The translations under genes were made by a program, and so were the position numbers. 64,000 bases of DNA from Siccirubricoccus sp. G192 (GTDB taxonomy: Bacteria; Pseudomonadota; Alphaproteobacteria; Acetobacterales; Acetobacteraceae), in contig NZ_JAHREN010000001.1 of NCBI RefSeq assembly GCF_019084075.1, positions 2,763,501 through 2,827,500 of the forward strand, read 5' to 3'. Positions 7,742 through 16,297 of this stretch are shown here, in pieces (position 1 is the first letter of the stretch; each line of letters starts with the position of its first letter). The notes beneath the pieces were generated by a model. That model ran no database searches and was not told the DNA's origin. It was given only the letters and a program-made list of their open reading frames with translations.

Positions 7742-10700
7742 TCACCCCGGAACCCGCACCGCCCCCGCACCCCGCCTGCCGCGCCGCAGCAGCCACCCCT
7801 CGAACTGGTCCACATAGCTATAGGCCGCCGGCACGAAGACCAGGCTGAGCAGGGTCGAGGTCACCAGCCCGCCGATCACCACCAGCGCCATGGGCGAGCG
7901 GAACTCGCTGTCCGTGCCGATGCCGGCCGCGATATGCGCCATGCCGGCGCACATCGCGATGGTGGTCATCACGATCGGCCGGGCGCGCTTGCGCGCCGCC
8001 TCAACGATTGCCGCCTCGCCGGAAAGGCCCTGCTCGCGCCGCGCCAGCACCGCGTATTCCACCAGCAGGATCGAGTTCTTCGCCACGATCCCCATCAGCA
8101 TCAGCACGCCGATCACCGCCGAGACGCCAAGCGCCTTCTGCGCCAGCAGCAGCGCCAGCAGCGCGCCGCCGAGCGAGAGCGGCAGCGCCGACATGATCGT
8201 CAGCGGCTGCAGGAAGCCGCCGAACAGCAGCACCAGCACCAGATAGATCAACAGCACCCCGGAGCCGAGCGCCACCGCGAAGCCGCCGAAGAGCTCCGCC
8301 ATGATCTCGGTATCGCCGGTGGCGCGCTGCCGCACGCCCTCCGGCAGGTGCTGCATGATCGGCAGCGCCGCCACCAGCTTCGTCGCCTCGCCCAGCGGCA
8401 GGCCGTTCAGCTCCGCCTCCACCATGGCCTTGCGCACGCGGTCGAGCCGGTCGATCTGCGCCGGGCCGGCGCCGTGCCGGATCTCCGCCACCGCATCCAG
8501 CGGCACCGCCAGCCCGGCGCGGCCCTCGACCCGCAGCATCCGCAACTGGTCGAGGTCGCCGCGCGCGCGCTCGTCCAGCATCACCCGGATCGGGATCTGC
8601 CGGTCCGGCAGGTTGAACCGCGCCAGGCTCTGATCGATGTCGCCGATGGTGGCGATGCGCGCGGTGGTGCTGATGGCCGCGACCGAGACACCCAGCTCCG
8701 CCGCCCGCGCCTCGCGCGGGATGATCTGCAGCTCCGGCCGCACCAGGCTGGCGGTGGAGCGGGCACCGGCCAGGCGGGGCAGGCCGCGCATCTGGCTCTC
8801 CAGCTCGCGGGCCGCCTGGGCCAGGGCCTCGGCGTCATCGCCCACCAGCGTCACCTGCAGGCGCGAGCCGCTCTGGCCATCGGCACCGAACTTGACGCGC
8901 GCACCGGGCAGGCGTTCCAGATCCGGCCGCACCAGCGCCTCGAAACGCTGCTGGCTGATGCCGCGCTCGGCCCGTGGCACCAGGGTGACGATGAGGTTCG
9001 CGGTGCGCGGGTCGCCGGCCTTGGTGGTATTGCCCAGCGCCGGGCCGCCCGCCGCGCCGCTATTGGCGGTGCCGAGCGAGGCGAAGACCGATTCCACCTC
9101 CGGCCGCTGCCGCAGGATGCGGGTGGCCTGCTGCACCACCGCCTCGGTCTGGGAAAGGGTGGCGCCGGGCGCCAGCTCGATGGAGAGCGCGGAGCGGCCG
9201 CGATCGGCGCCGGGGACGAAATCCTGCGGGATGAAGGGCACCAGCGCCACCGAGACGGCGAAGAAGCCGAGGCCCCCGAACAGCGTGACCAGGCGGTGCC
9301 GCAGGCACCAGCGCAGCAGCCGCAGGTAGCGGCGGCCCACCGCGCCATCGCCGACCTCCTCGGCGTGGTCCTTGCCCCCATCCTTCAGGAAATAGGCGCC
9401 GAGCAGCGGCGTCAGCAGCCGCGCCACCACCAGGGAGAAGGCCACGGCGGCCGCGACCGTCAGGCCGAACTGGCGGAAGAACTGCCCCGGGATGCCCGGC
9501 ATGAAGGCCACCGGCACGAAGACGGCGAGAATCGCCGCGGTGGTGGCGACCACCGCCAGGCCGATCTCCGCCGAGGCATCCAGCGCCGCCCGATAGGCGC
9601 CGGCGCCGGGATTGGCGCGCATGTGGCGGACGATGTTCTCGATCTCGACGATGGCGTCATCCACCAGCACGCCGACCACCAGGGTCAGCCCCAGCAGCGT
9701 CACGTTGTTCAACGAGAAGCCGAGCCAGTGCATCACGAAGAAGGTCGGCACCAGCGAGAGCGGCATGGCCACCGAGACCATGGCGGTGGCCCGCCAGTCC
9801 CGCAGGAACAGCCAGACCACCACCATCGCCAGCACGGCGCCGACGGCCAGGGCCTCGAGGGCGGCATGGTAGCCGGCCAGCACGAAGCTCACGGTGGAGG
9901 TGACCTGGTGGATCTCGAGGCCGGGATGCTCCGCCGCCAGCAGCCGGGCGCGTTCCGCCACCTGCCCGGCGACCCGCACCTCGGAGGAGCCGCGCGTGCG
10001 CATCACCTCGAAACCCACCACCGGCCGGCCGTCCAGCCTTGCGGCGGTGCGGATCTCGGCGGTGGCATCGGCCACCTCGGCCAGCTCGCCGAGCCGGGCG
10101 GTGCGGCCGCCGGGCAAAATGATGCTGCGGGCGCGCAGCGCCTCGACCGAAGGCGCGGAGCCGAGCGTGCGGATGGCCTGCTCGCCGGCGCCGACCGTGC
10201 CGCGGCCGCCCGGCAGGTTGACGTTCAGGTCGCGGAGCTGCGCATTCACCTGGTTGGCGGTGATGCCGAGCGCCAGCAGCCGGTCCGGCCTGAGCGCGAT
10301 GCGGATCTCGCGATCCACCCCGCCCACCCGGTTCACCAGCGCGACGCCGGGCACCGAGAGCAGCGCCTTGGCCACGGTATCGTCCACGAACCAGCTTAGC
10401 TGCTCGTCCGACATCCGGGGCGAGGCGACGGTATAGGTGACGATGGCGCCGCCGGTGGCCTCCACCCGCGTCACCACGGGTTCGCGCACGCCGGCCGGCA
10501 GGAAGGTGCGGATCTGCGCGACCTTGTCCCGCACATCATTGGTGGCGCGGTCGATATCCTTGCCGAGCACGAATTCGATCACCGTGGTGGAGGCGCCATC
10601 CACCACGGTGGAGGTGATGTGCTTGACATCGCCGAGCCCCGCCACCGCATCCTCGACCCGCCGCGTCACCTGCGTCTCCAGCTCGGCCGGGGCGGCGCCG

Positions 10701-10879
10701 GGCTGGGCGATGGTCACCACCACCGCCGGCAGGTCGAGATCAGGGGTATTGTTGATGCGGAGCCAGGGGAAGGCGACCAGCCCCGCCACGGTCAGCAGCA
10801 GGAACAGCACCATGGTGGCCACCGGGTTGCGGATGGCCCAGGCGGAGATGTTGCGGTATTCGGGCGCGCTGCTGCTCAT
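7742..10879 (-). CDS. RND efflux permease (HAE1/AcrB-like)
   Basis: This 1045-residue inner-membrane pump would export hydrophobic compounds using the proton gradient. The N-terminal helix (P-V-A-T-M-V-L-F-L-L-L) is followed by two large periplasmic loops and a second helix bundle. The TM4 proton-relay pair is visible in G-V-L-V-D-D-A-I-V-E-I-E-N near residue 405, and the TM10/11 region M-G-I-V-A-K-N-S-I-L-L-V-E-Y near residue 930. Length is normal. Its ATG overlaps the stop of the upstream adaptor gene by two bases, so they are translationally coupled. No outer-membrane TolC partner is encoded here. Confidence 0.93.
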   Translation of the reverse strand: MSSSAPEYRNISAWAIRNPVATMVLFLLLTVAGLVAFPWLRINNTPDLDLPAVVVTIAQPGAAPAELETQVTRRVEDAVAGLGDVKHITSTVVDGASTTVIEFVLGKDIDRATNDVRDKVAQIRTFLPAGVREPVVTRVEATGGAIVTYTVASPRMSDEQLSWFVDDTVAKALLSVPGVALVNRVGGVDREIRIALRPDRLLALGITANQVNAQLRDLNVNLPGGRGTVGAGEQAIRTLGSAPSVEALRARSIILPGGRTARLGELAEVADATAEIRTAARLDGRPVVGFEVMRTRGSSEVRVAGQVAERARLLAAEHPGLEIHQVTSTVSFVLAGYHAALEALAVGAVLAMVVVWLFLRDWRATAMVSVAMPLSLVPTFFVMHWLGFSLNNVTLLGLTLVVGVLVDDAIVEIENIVRHMRANPGAGAYRAALDASAEIGLAVVATTAAILAVFVPVAFMPGIPGQFFRQFGLTVAAAVAFSLVVARLLTPLLGAYFLKDGGKDHAEEVGDGAVGRRYLRLLRWCLRHRLVTLFGGLGFFAVSVALVPFIPQDFVPGADRGRSALSIELAPGATLSQTEAVVQQATRILRQRPEVESVFASLGTANSGAAGGPALGNTTKAGDPRTANLIVTLVPRAERGISQQRFEALVRPDLERLPGARVKFGADGQSGSRLQVTLVGDDAEALAQAARELESQMRGLPRLAGARSTASLVRPELQIIPREARAAELGVSVAAISTTARIATIGDIDQSLARFNLPDRQIPIRVMLDERARGDLDQLRMLRVEGRAGLAVPLDAVAEIRHGAGPAQIDRLDRVRKAMVEAELNGLPLGEATKLVAALPIMQHLPEGVRQRATGDTEIMAELFGGFAVALGSGVLLIYLVLVLLFGGFLQPLTIMSALPLSLGGALLALLLAQKALGVSAVIGVLMLMGIVAKNSILLVEYAVLARREQGLSGEAAIVEAARKRARPIVMTTIAMCAGMAHIAAGIGTDSEFRSPMALVVIGGLVTSTLLSLVFVPAAYSYVDQFEGWLLRRGRRGAGAVRVPG

Positions 10880-12084
10880 GGGGCCGCCGCCTGACGCTCA
10901 GCGGGCGGGGCGAGGGCCACGCGGTCGCCATCGCTGAGGAAGCCGGCGCCGGTGAGCACGATCCGCTCGCCTGGACGCAGGCCCGATGCGACCTCGACCA
11001 TGCCCTCCTGGCGGGCGCCGGTCTCGATGCGCCTGAGCGCGACGCGCTCGCTCCCCTCCGGCAGCACGAAGACGGCGGGGGCGCCCTCGCGGAACACCAC
11101 GGCCTGCTGCGGTACGGCGATGGCGCGCGGCGCCTCCGACCGGATCTCGGCCCGGGCGAACATGCCAGGGCGAAGGCCGGAGCCCTCCGGCAGGGCGACA
11201 TGCACCAGGCCGAGCCGCGTCTCCGCCGCGACAATCGGCGCCACCATGCGGACCCTGGCCTCGATCATCCGCTCGCCATGCAGCACGCGCACCGCCTGGC
11301 CGGGGCTGACGCCGGCGAGGTCGAGTTCCGGCACCCGCGCATCCAGTTCCAGCCGGTTGTCGCGGATCAGGCGGAACATCTCCTGCCCGGCCGGGACGAC
11401 GGCGCCGAGCAGGGCGCTCCGGCGCGAGACGGTCCCATCGGTCGGCGCCACCACGCGGGTCTGGGCCAACCTGGCGGCGGTCTCGTCGCGGCGGGCCCGC
11501 GCGGCGAGCAGCCGTGCCTCCGCCTGGCGCGCCGCCGATTGCCGCTGCTCCAACGTCTGCCGCGTGGCGATGGCGCTGCGGGAGAGCTGCCGGGCCCGCT
11601 CAAGGTCCAGTTGCGCGATCTCGAGGGCCGCCTCCGCCTCGGTCACGGCGGCCTCGGCCTGGGCGAACTGGGCGGCCAGCACCGCATCGTCGAATCGGGC
11701 CAGGAGCTGGCCGCGGCGGACGCTCTCGCCCTCCTCGACGGCAACCTCGACGACGCGGAGCCCGCCAAGCTCGGCGCCGATCACCAATTCCTGCCAAGCC
11801 ACCACCGAACCATCGCCGATGACCACCCGCAGCATGGGCCGGCTCTCGACCGGCGCCACCGCGACCGTCAGCGCCGGCGGGGCGACCATGGCCTCCCGGG
11901 GCGGCGCGGCGGGGGTTGGCGCGGTGGCGCCGCGGAAATGCAGCAGCCCGGCCCCGGCCCCGAGGGCCAGCACCGCCGCACCGGCCAGCAGCCAGCCGCG
12001 CCACCGGCGGCCAGCCGGCGGGGCGGTCCGCGGGGTCGGGGCGGTGGTTTCGCCGAAGGGCGTGGGGTTGGGATTGTCGAGCAT
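10876..12084 (-). CDS. RND periplasmic adaptor (membrane fusion protein)
   Basis: This protein links the RND permease to an outer-membrane channel. It has an N-terminal membrane anchor (G-W-L-L-A-G-A-A-V-L-A-L-G-A-G), a lipoyl half-motif (V-V-E-V-A-V-E-E-G-E-S-V), a long alpha-hairpin rich in A, E, Q and R, a second lipoyl half (V-V-A-P-T-D-G-T-V) and beta-barrel and proximal domains. I chose the ATG ending at 12084; a GTG five codons earlier (12099) is possible. One operator-like palindrome lies 27 bases upstream of this start. It is the first gene of a two-gene efflux operon divergent from a TetR gene. Confidence 0.9.
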   Translation of the reverse strand: MLDNPNPTPFGETTAPTPRTAPPAGRRWRGWLLAGAAVLALGAGAGLLHFRGATAPTPAAPPREAMVAPPALTVAVAPVESRPMLRVVIGDGSVVAWQELVIGAELGGLRVVEVAVEEGESVRRGQLLARFDDAVLAAQFAQAEAAVTEAEAALEIAQLDLERARQLSRSAIATRQTLEQRQSAARQAEARLLAARARRDETAARLAQTRVVAPTDGTVSRRSALLGAVVPAGQEMFRLIRDNRLELDARVPELDLAGVSPGQAVRVLHGERMIEARVRMVAPIVAAETRLGLVHVALPEGSGLRPGMFARAEIRSEAPRAIAVPQQAVVFREGAPAVFVLPEGSERVALRRIETGARQEGMVEVASGLRPGERIVLTGAGFLSDGDRVALAPPAERQAAAP

Positions 12085-12110
12085 GGGCCTTGCCGGCACT
12101 CCGCGAGACT

Positions 12111-12128
12111 ACCGACTGGACGGTCAGT
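12111..12128. promoter_or_regulatory. Operator-like palindrome 1, TetR site candidate
   Basis: An imperfect inverted repeat built on ACCGAC and GGTCAGT halves sits between the divergent efflux and TetR genes, close to the adaptor start. It shares the CGGTCA half-site with the second palindrome 22 bases away. TetR repressors of efflux operons usually bind such sites in the shared intergenic region; binding is inferred. Confidence 0.5.
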
Positions 12129-12149
12129 AGCGGATGCCTATATGGTCCC

Positions 12150-12171
12150 TTACTGGCCGTTCGGTCAATAA
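12150..12171. promoter_or_regulatory. Operator-like palindrome 2, TetR site candidate
   Basis: A better palindrome with arms TACTGGCCG and CGGTCAATA around a TT centre ends six bases before the TetR ATG. Sixteen of its 22 positions are symmetric. Its position would let the regulator repress its own gene by blocking transcription or initiation. Confidence 0.6.
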
Positions 12172-12177
12172 GGGAGC

Positions 12178-12876
12178 ATGACGCAGGCGATGGGAAAGCC
12201 TGGGCAGGTGGCGGTGGTAGGGGCGGAGGGGCGGCAGCGGCGGCAGCGTCTGGCGCCGGCCGAGCGGATGCCGCTGATCCTGGCGGCGGCGATCGAGGAA
12301 TTCGCCGAGCGTGGCTATGCCGGCGCCGGGATGGCGGCCGTGGCCAGCCGGGCCGGCGTCGCCAAGGGGCTGCTCTACCACTATTTCCCGGGCGGCAAGG
12401 CCGACCTCTTCATGGCCGCGGTGCGCGGCTGCGTGGCGCCGAAGCTCGACGAGGCGGCGCGGCTGATCGCCGGCTTCCAGGGCCCGCGGCGGGAGATGCT
12501 GCGCCGCCTGATCACCACCGGCTATGCCCGGATGGCGGAGAATCCGCGCGAGCAGGTGCTGTGCAAGCTCATCATCGCGGAAGCCGACCGTTTCCCGGAA
12601 CTGGCGGATTTCTACAGCCGGGAGGTGCTGGCCCGCGCCACGGAGATCGTCCGCGCCGCGCTCCGCGCCGGGATCGAGACCGGCGAATTCCGGGCCGATG
12701 CGGTGGACCAGCCGGGATTGGTCCATGTGGTCCTGGCGCCGGCCATCATGGGTTCGGTCTGGCGGATGATGCTGGGCGAGGACCGGGCACCGGATCTCGG
12801 CGCGATGCGGGAGGCGCATATCGACATGGTCCTCCGCGCCCTGGCCCCGGCGGCCCAGAACATGAAGAATAATTAA
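12178..12876 (+). CDS. TetR/AcrR family transcriptional regulator of the RND pump
   Basis: The product is a 232-residue one-component repressor. An N-terminal extension of about 28 residues rich in Q, R and G precedes the helix-turn-helix domain (I-L-A-A-A-I-E-E-F-A-E-R-G-Y, then A-G-V-A-K-G-L-L-Y-H-Y-F), which is unmistakably TetR. The C-terminal ligand-binding domain (about 90-230) resembles the TetR_C family found with efflux systems. It is transcribed divergently from the RND adaptor, 93 bases away, with two palindromic sites between, so it most likely represses the pump and itself. The inducer is unknown. Confidence 0.9.
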   Translation: MTQAMGKPGQVAVVGAEGRQRRQRLAPAERMPLILAAAIEEFAERGYAGAGMAAVASRAGVAKGLLYHYFPGGKADLFMAAVRGCVAPKLDEAARLIAGFQGPRREMLRRLITTGYARMAENPREQVLCKLIIAEADRFPELADFYSREVLARATEIVRAALRAGIETGEFRADAVDQPGLVHVVLAPAIMGSVWRMMLGEDRAPDLGAMREAHIDMVLRALAPAAQNMKNN

Positions 12877-12945
12877 CATTCCAAGCATTTTCACGTGATG
12901 CGTATACAGCGTAATGTCCCTTCACGGAAACGTGAGGACAGGACA

Positions 12946-13230
12946 ATGCCTGTTAGCCGCAGCCAAAACCAAGGCAGCACCACTCAAGCCGATACTCCTG
13001 CCGCCAAGAACGCTCCCGGCGCCGCCTTCCGTGCCGCCGCCGATGGCCGCCGCACCATGCTGGCCCATATGCAGCGCTGCCGCGCCCTGGGCCGCCCCAC
13101 CGAGGCCGAGGTGGCGGCCATGGTCGCCGCCTTCGTCGCGCGCGGCGCGCAGATCACCGCCTGCCGGCCGGCGCATGCCATGTCCATCCAGAACGGGGCC
13201 GGCCGCGATGCCGCCGGGTGGACCATTTGA
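12946..13230 (+). CDS. Small protein of unknown function
   Basis: I do not recognise this 94-residue protein. The ATG at 12946 is preceded by GAGGACAGG, a plausible ribosome-binding site, and is preferred over an upstream in-frame start near 12898. The first 30 residues are rich in S, Q, T and A and look disordered; residues 36-75 (G-R-R-T-M-L-A-H-M-Q-R-C-R and A-E-V-A-A-M-V-A-A-F-V-A-R-G) probably form helices. Codon bias fits the genome. The stop is followed, after 15 in-frame codons, by the TTG-started reading frame at 13276. Confidence 0.5.
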   Translation: MPVSRSQNQGSTTQADTPAAKNAPGAAFRAAADGRRTMLAHMQRCRALGRPTEAEVAAMVAAFVARGAQITACRPAHAMSIQNGAGRDAAGWTI

Positions 13231-13275
13231 GCGCCGCGGCGCTCATCCCCGGCCAGGGCTCCGGCTCCGGGCCCC

Positions 13276-13569
13276 TTGTTCCGCTTCGACGACCTGGCGG
13301 GCCTTTGCCAGAGGCTGGAGCAGATTCCGGTCCTGGCCGGGGAATGCACCAGCGAGCACGACCTGGACGCGGTCTGCGAGGCGGAGGCGCAAATCCTGCT
13401 ATCGCTTGCTGCCCTGCGCGCCCGCAGCATCGGCGATCTCGCCAGCAAGGCGGAAATTCTGGTGGCGCGGCTCACCGGCGACGGCACCGATGCGGAGCTG
13501 TGCAGCGGCGAAGCGGCCCTGCTGCGCTCCATGCTGCGGGATCTCCGCGCCCTGGCGCGCTCCGCATAG
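13276..13569 (+). CDS. Small helical protein of unknown function
   Basis: This 97-residue frame would begin with TTG (no ATG is available) and encodes an acidic, leucine- and alanine-rich helical protein with C residues near 24, 34 and 75. Third-position G/C bias supports coding, but no ribosome-binding site is obvious and no family is recognised. It lies in the same frame as the small gene upstream, separated by its stop codon, so the two could once have been one protein. Confidence 0.4.
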   Translation: MFRFDDLAGLCQRLEQIPVLAGECTSEHDLDAVCEAEAQILLSLAALRARSIGDLASKAEILVARLTGDGTDAELCSGEAALLRSMLRDLRALARSA

Positions 13570-13774
13570 GACGGCCTTGCCCGGCGGCGGGCCGCGGCGC
13601 CCGGCGCCGTGACCCGGCCCGCAGGATAAAGGCGGCATCACCCGGAACGACGGGCCTGGCCGCCGCGGCGGCAGCCCGTGGGGGCCGGATTTGCGCCGTC
13701 AGGGGGATTCACAGCGGAATCCGCGTGGGGCTACCCTGCGGCTCCTTCCCCGGTGACGGACGCCCCCGCCCGCC

Positions 13775-15620
13775 ATGCACCGCCCGCTGCGCAAGCATCA
13801 GCGCCTGGTCGCCGGCATCGTGGCGGCGATCGCCAGCGGGCAGACCGACCTGGTCGATATCCTCGCCGCGGTGACGCCGGGCGGCGGCAAGTCGCTGCTG
13901 CCGGTGATCGCCGCGGCACGGCTGATCGAGGCGGGCGTGGTGGACCGGGTCTGCTGGATCGTGCCGCGCGACAGCCTGCGCCTCCAGGCCGAGGAAGCCT
14001 TCGCCGACCCGGCCTGGCGCGCCGCGCTGGCGCATGGCGTCTCGCTCCGCGCCGCCGAGAATGCGCCCGACCTCTGCCGCGGGCTGCAGGGCTACATCAC
14101 CACCTATCAGGGCATCGCGGCGCAGCCCGACCTCCACCTCGCCGAGCACCGCCGCCACCGCTACCTGCTCGTGGTGGACGAGGTGCATCACCTGCCCTCA
14201 TTGGCCGAGATCGACCCCCCTGGCGCCGGATGACGAGGCTGCCTGGTCCCGCGCCATCCTGCCGCTGCTGGAGGTGGCGCGGGTGCGGCTGCTGCTCTCC
14301 GGCACGCTGGAGCGGGCGGATGGCAGGGCGATTCTCTGGCTGCCCTATCGCCGCGGCCAGGCCGCCCGGACGCGGGAGGTGGCGCTGGAGGCGCCCGGCT
14401 GGGCCGTGGTGGGCTACAGTCGCGCCCAGGCCTTGGCCGAGAAGGCGGTGCTGCCGGTGGATTTCGGCGCGCTCGATGGCGAGGCGGAATGGCTGGACGA
14501 GGAGCGCCGCCGGCTCGGGCCGCACCGCATCTCCGGCAGCCCCGAGGTCGCCAGGCCGGCGCTCTTCACAGCGCTGCGGACCGGATTCGCCCGCGACCTG
14601 CTGCGCCGCGCCTTCGAGGCCACCCGCGACCTCCGCACCGGCCGGCGGGAGCGACTCGGCATCCCGCCGCGCGAGGCCGCCATGGGGCTCGGCAAGCTGC
14701 TGGTGGTGGCGCCGGACCAGGAGAATGCCCGCAAGTATCTCGGCTGGCTGCGCGGCTGGGTGCCGCGGGTGCAGGCGGAGCAGGCCGTCCGCATCGCCAC
14801 CTCGGACGAGCGCGACGCGCAGGAGACCCTCGCCGCCTTCCGGCTGCGGCCCGAGCCCTCCATCCTGGTCACCTGCGCCATGGCCTATGAGGGGCTGGAC
14901 GCGCCCTCGGTCTCGGTCTGCGCCGCGCTGACCCATATCCGCTCCCGCGCCTGGCTGGAGCAGATGATCGCCCGCGCCACCCGGGTGGACCCGGCCGCCG
15001 GCCCCTATCAGGAACAGTCGGCGCTGGTGCTGCACCCCGACGACTTCCTGTTCCAGCGCTTCCGCGAGCGGATCGAGCGCGAGCAGGGCACGCTCGCCCG
15101 CGCCCGCAAGCCGCGCCGGCAGGGCGAACTGCCGATGGACGATGGCCGGGAACGCTTCGACCCGATCGTGCCGCTGGCCTCCAATGCCACCGCGCTGCGC
15201 TGGGCGCGCCTCGCCCCCGGCCCCGATTTCGCCGCCGCGCGCAGCGAGCAGGTGCTGACCCGGCAGCCCGACCTGCTGGATATCCCCTCGCGGCGCGAGC
15301 GCGAGTTGCGGCTGCGGGTGGGTCGCATGGTGGCGGCGCAGGTGGTGGAGGATGAGGGCGCGCTGCACATCCCGCGCGGCGCCGGGGCGCATCATGCCTA
15401 TTCGGCCGCCCTCAAGCGGGTGATGGGGCGGGGCCGCGCGGAGATGTCGCTGGCTGAGCTGGAGGCCACGCTGGCCTGGCTGGAGCGCAACCGCATCGCC
15501 GACCACCTGCACCTGCTGGAGGGCGATGCGAAATACGCCTGGACTGCCCGGCAGCGGCGGCTCGACCTTGGCCCGGCCGGTCCGGTGCCGCGGCGGCGCG
15601 CGGCGGCGCGGCGCGGCTGA
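13775..15620 (+). CDS. SF2 DEAD/DEAH-type helicase, frameshifted
   Basis: The encoded protein is a superfamily 2 helicase of about 614 residues. In the first frame are the Q-like start (L-R-K-H-Q-R-L-V), Walker A T-P-G-G-G-K-S near 46 and Walker B V-V-D-E-V-H-H near 133. The second frame holds motif III-like L-L-L-S-G-T-L, motif V (A-M-A-Y-E-G-L-D-A-P-S-V) and motif VI (Q-M-I-A-R-A-T-R-V-D), then a C-terminal domain of about 200 residues of unknown role. The frames join if one C is removed from the C6 run at 14215-14220. The helicase resembles Res subunits of type III restriction enzymes, but no methylase or nuclease is adjacent, so its task is unknown. Confidence 0.8.
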
Positions 15621-15829
15621 GTGCGGGCTGCCGTGGGCTGTTTTGGCGGCGGTGTTGGCCTTTGGGCCTGTGATCTTCACATTGGGCTGAGAATCCCCCT
15701 TGCCGGCTCGTGCGGCAAACACTCAATTGCAATACTCGTTTTGCGCGTATTGTTGATTCGCCCTGCGCGGTCCTGGCCTTGGCCGGTCGGCTTCCGCAAT
15801 CGCAGGATAGAGGGTGGGGGACCCGCACC

Positions 15830-16282
15830 ATGGCCGAGCGCCTGACGAAAGCCGCCACGCGCAACATCTTCTACGGGGGATCGGCCTTCTTCCTCGTGGT
15901 CTTCGTCGCGCTGACGGTGCACAGCCATCTCTACATGAACAGCACGAGCGCGCCGGTCTCGACGATGAGCGAGGGGGTGGTGCGCGGCAAGCATGTCTGG
16001 GAGCGCCACTCCTGCATCAACTGCCACACGCTGCTCGGCGAGGGCGCCTATTTCGCGCCCGAGCTCGGCAATGTCTGGAAGCGCTATGGCGGGCACGAGG
16101 ACCCGGAGGGGGCGCGCGCGGTCTTCGCCGCCTGGATGGCCTCGCAGCCGAGCGGGGTGCCGGGCCGGCGGCAGATGCCGCAGTTCCACCTGACCGAGCA
16201 GGAGGTCAGCGACCTCGCCGATTTCCTGGGATTCGTCAGCCGGATCAACACCCAGGGCTGGCCGCCCAACGACGCGGGCTGA
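15830..16282 (+). CDS. norC: Nitric oxide reductase subunit C, cytochrome c
   Basis: NorC delivers electrons from periplasmic cytochrome to NorB. One transmembrane anchor spans about residues 14-31, and a single heme c motif C-I-N-C-H lies at 62-66 within the family-typical segment G-K-H-V-W-E-R-H-S-C. The family block A-P-E-L-G-N-V and the Met axial ligand region (R-R-Q-M-P-Q-F) are present. The ATG at 15830 is chosen because upstream in-frame residues (from 15710) are not family-like. norB follows after 15 bases. The 200 bases upstream are locally AT-richer around 15700-15765, the likely promoter, but I found no convincing FNR/NNR box. Confidence 0.95.
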   Translation: MAERLTKAATRNIFYGGSAFFLVVFVALTVHSHLYMNSTSAPVSTMSEGVVRGKHVWERHSCINCHTLLGEGAYFAPELGNVWKRYGGHEDPEGARAVFAAWMASQPSGVPGRRQMPQFHLTEQEVSDLADFLGFVSRINTQGWPPNDAG

Positions 16283-16297
16283 GGGGACACGAGTGTC

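Noticed and set aside
15700-15765. FNR/NNR box before norC
   Set aside because: Several TTG and TTGAT elements occur, but none pairs with a correctly spaced inverted half.
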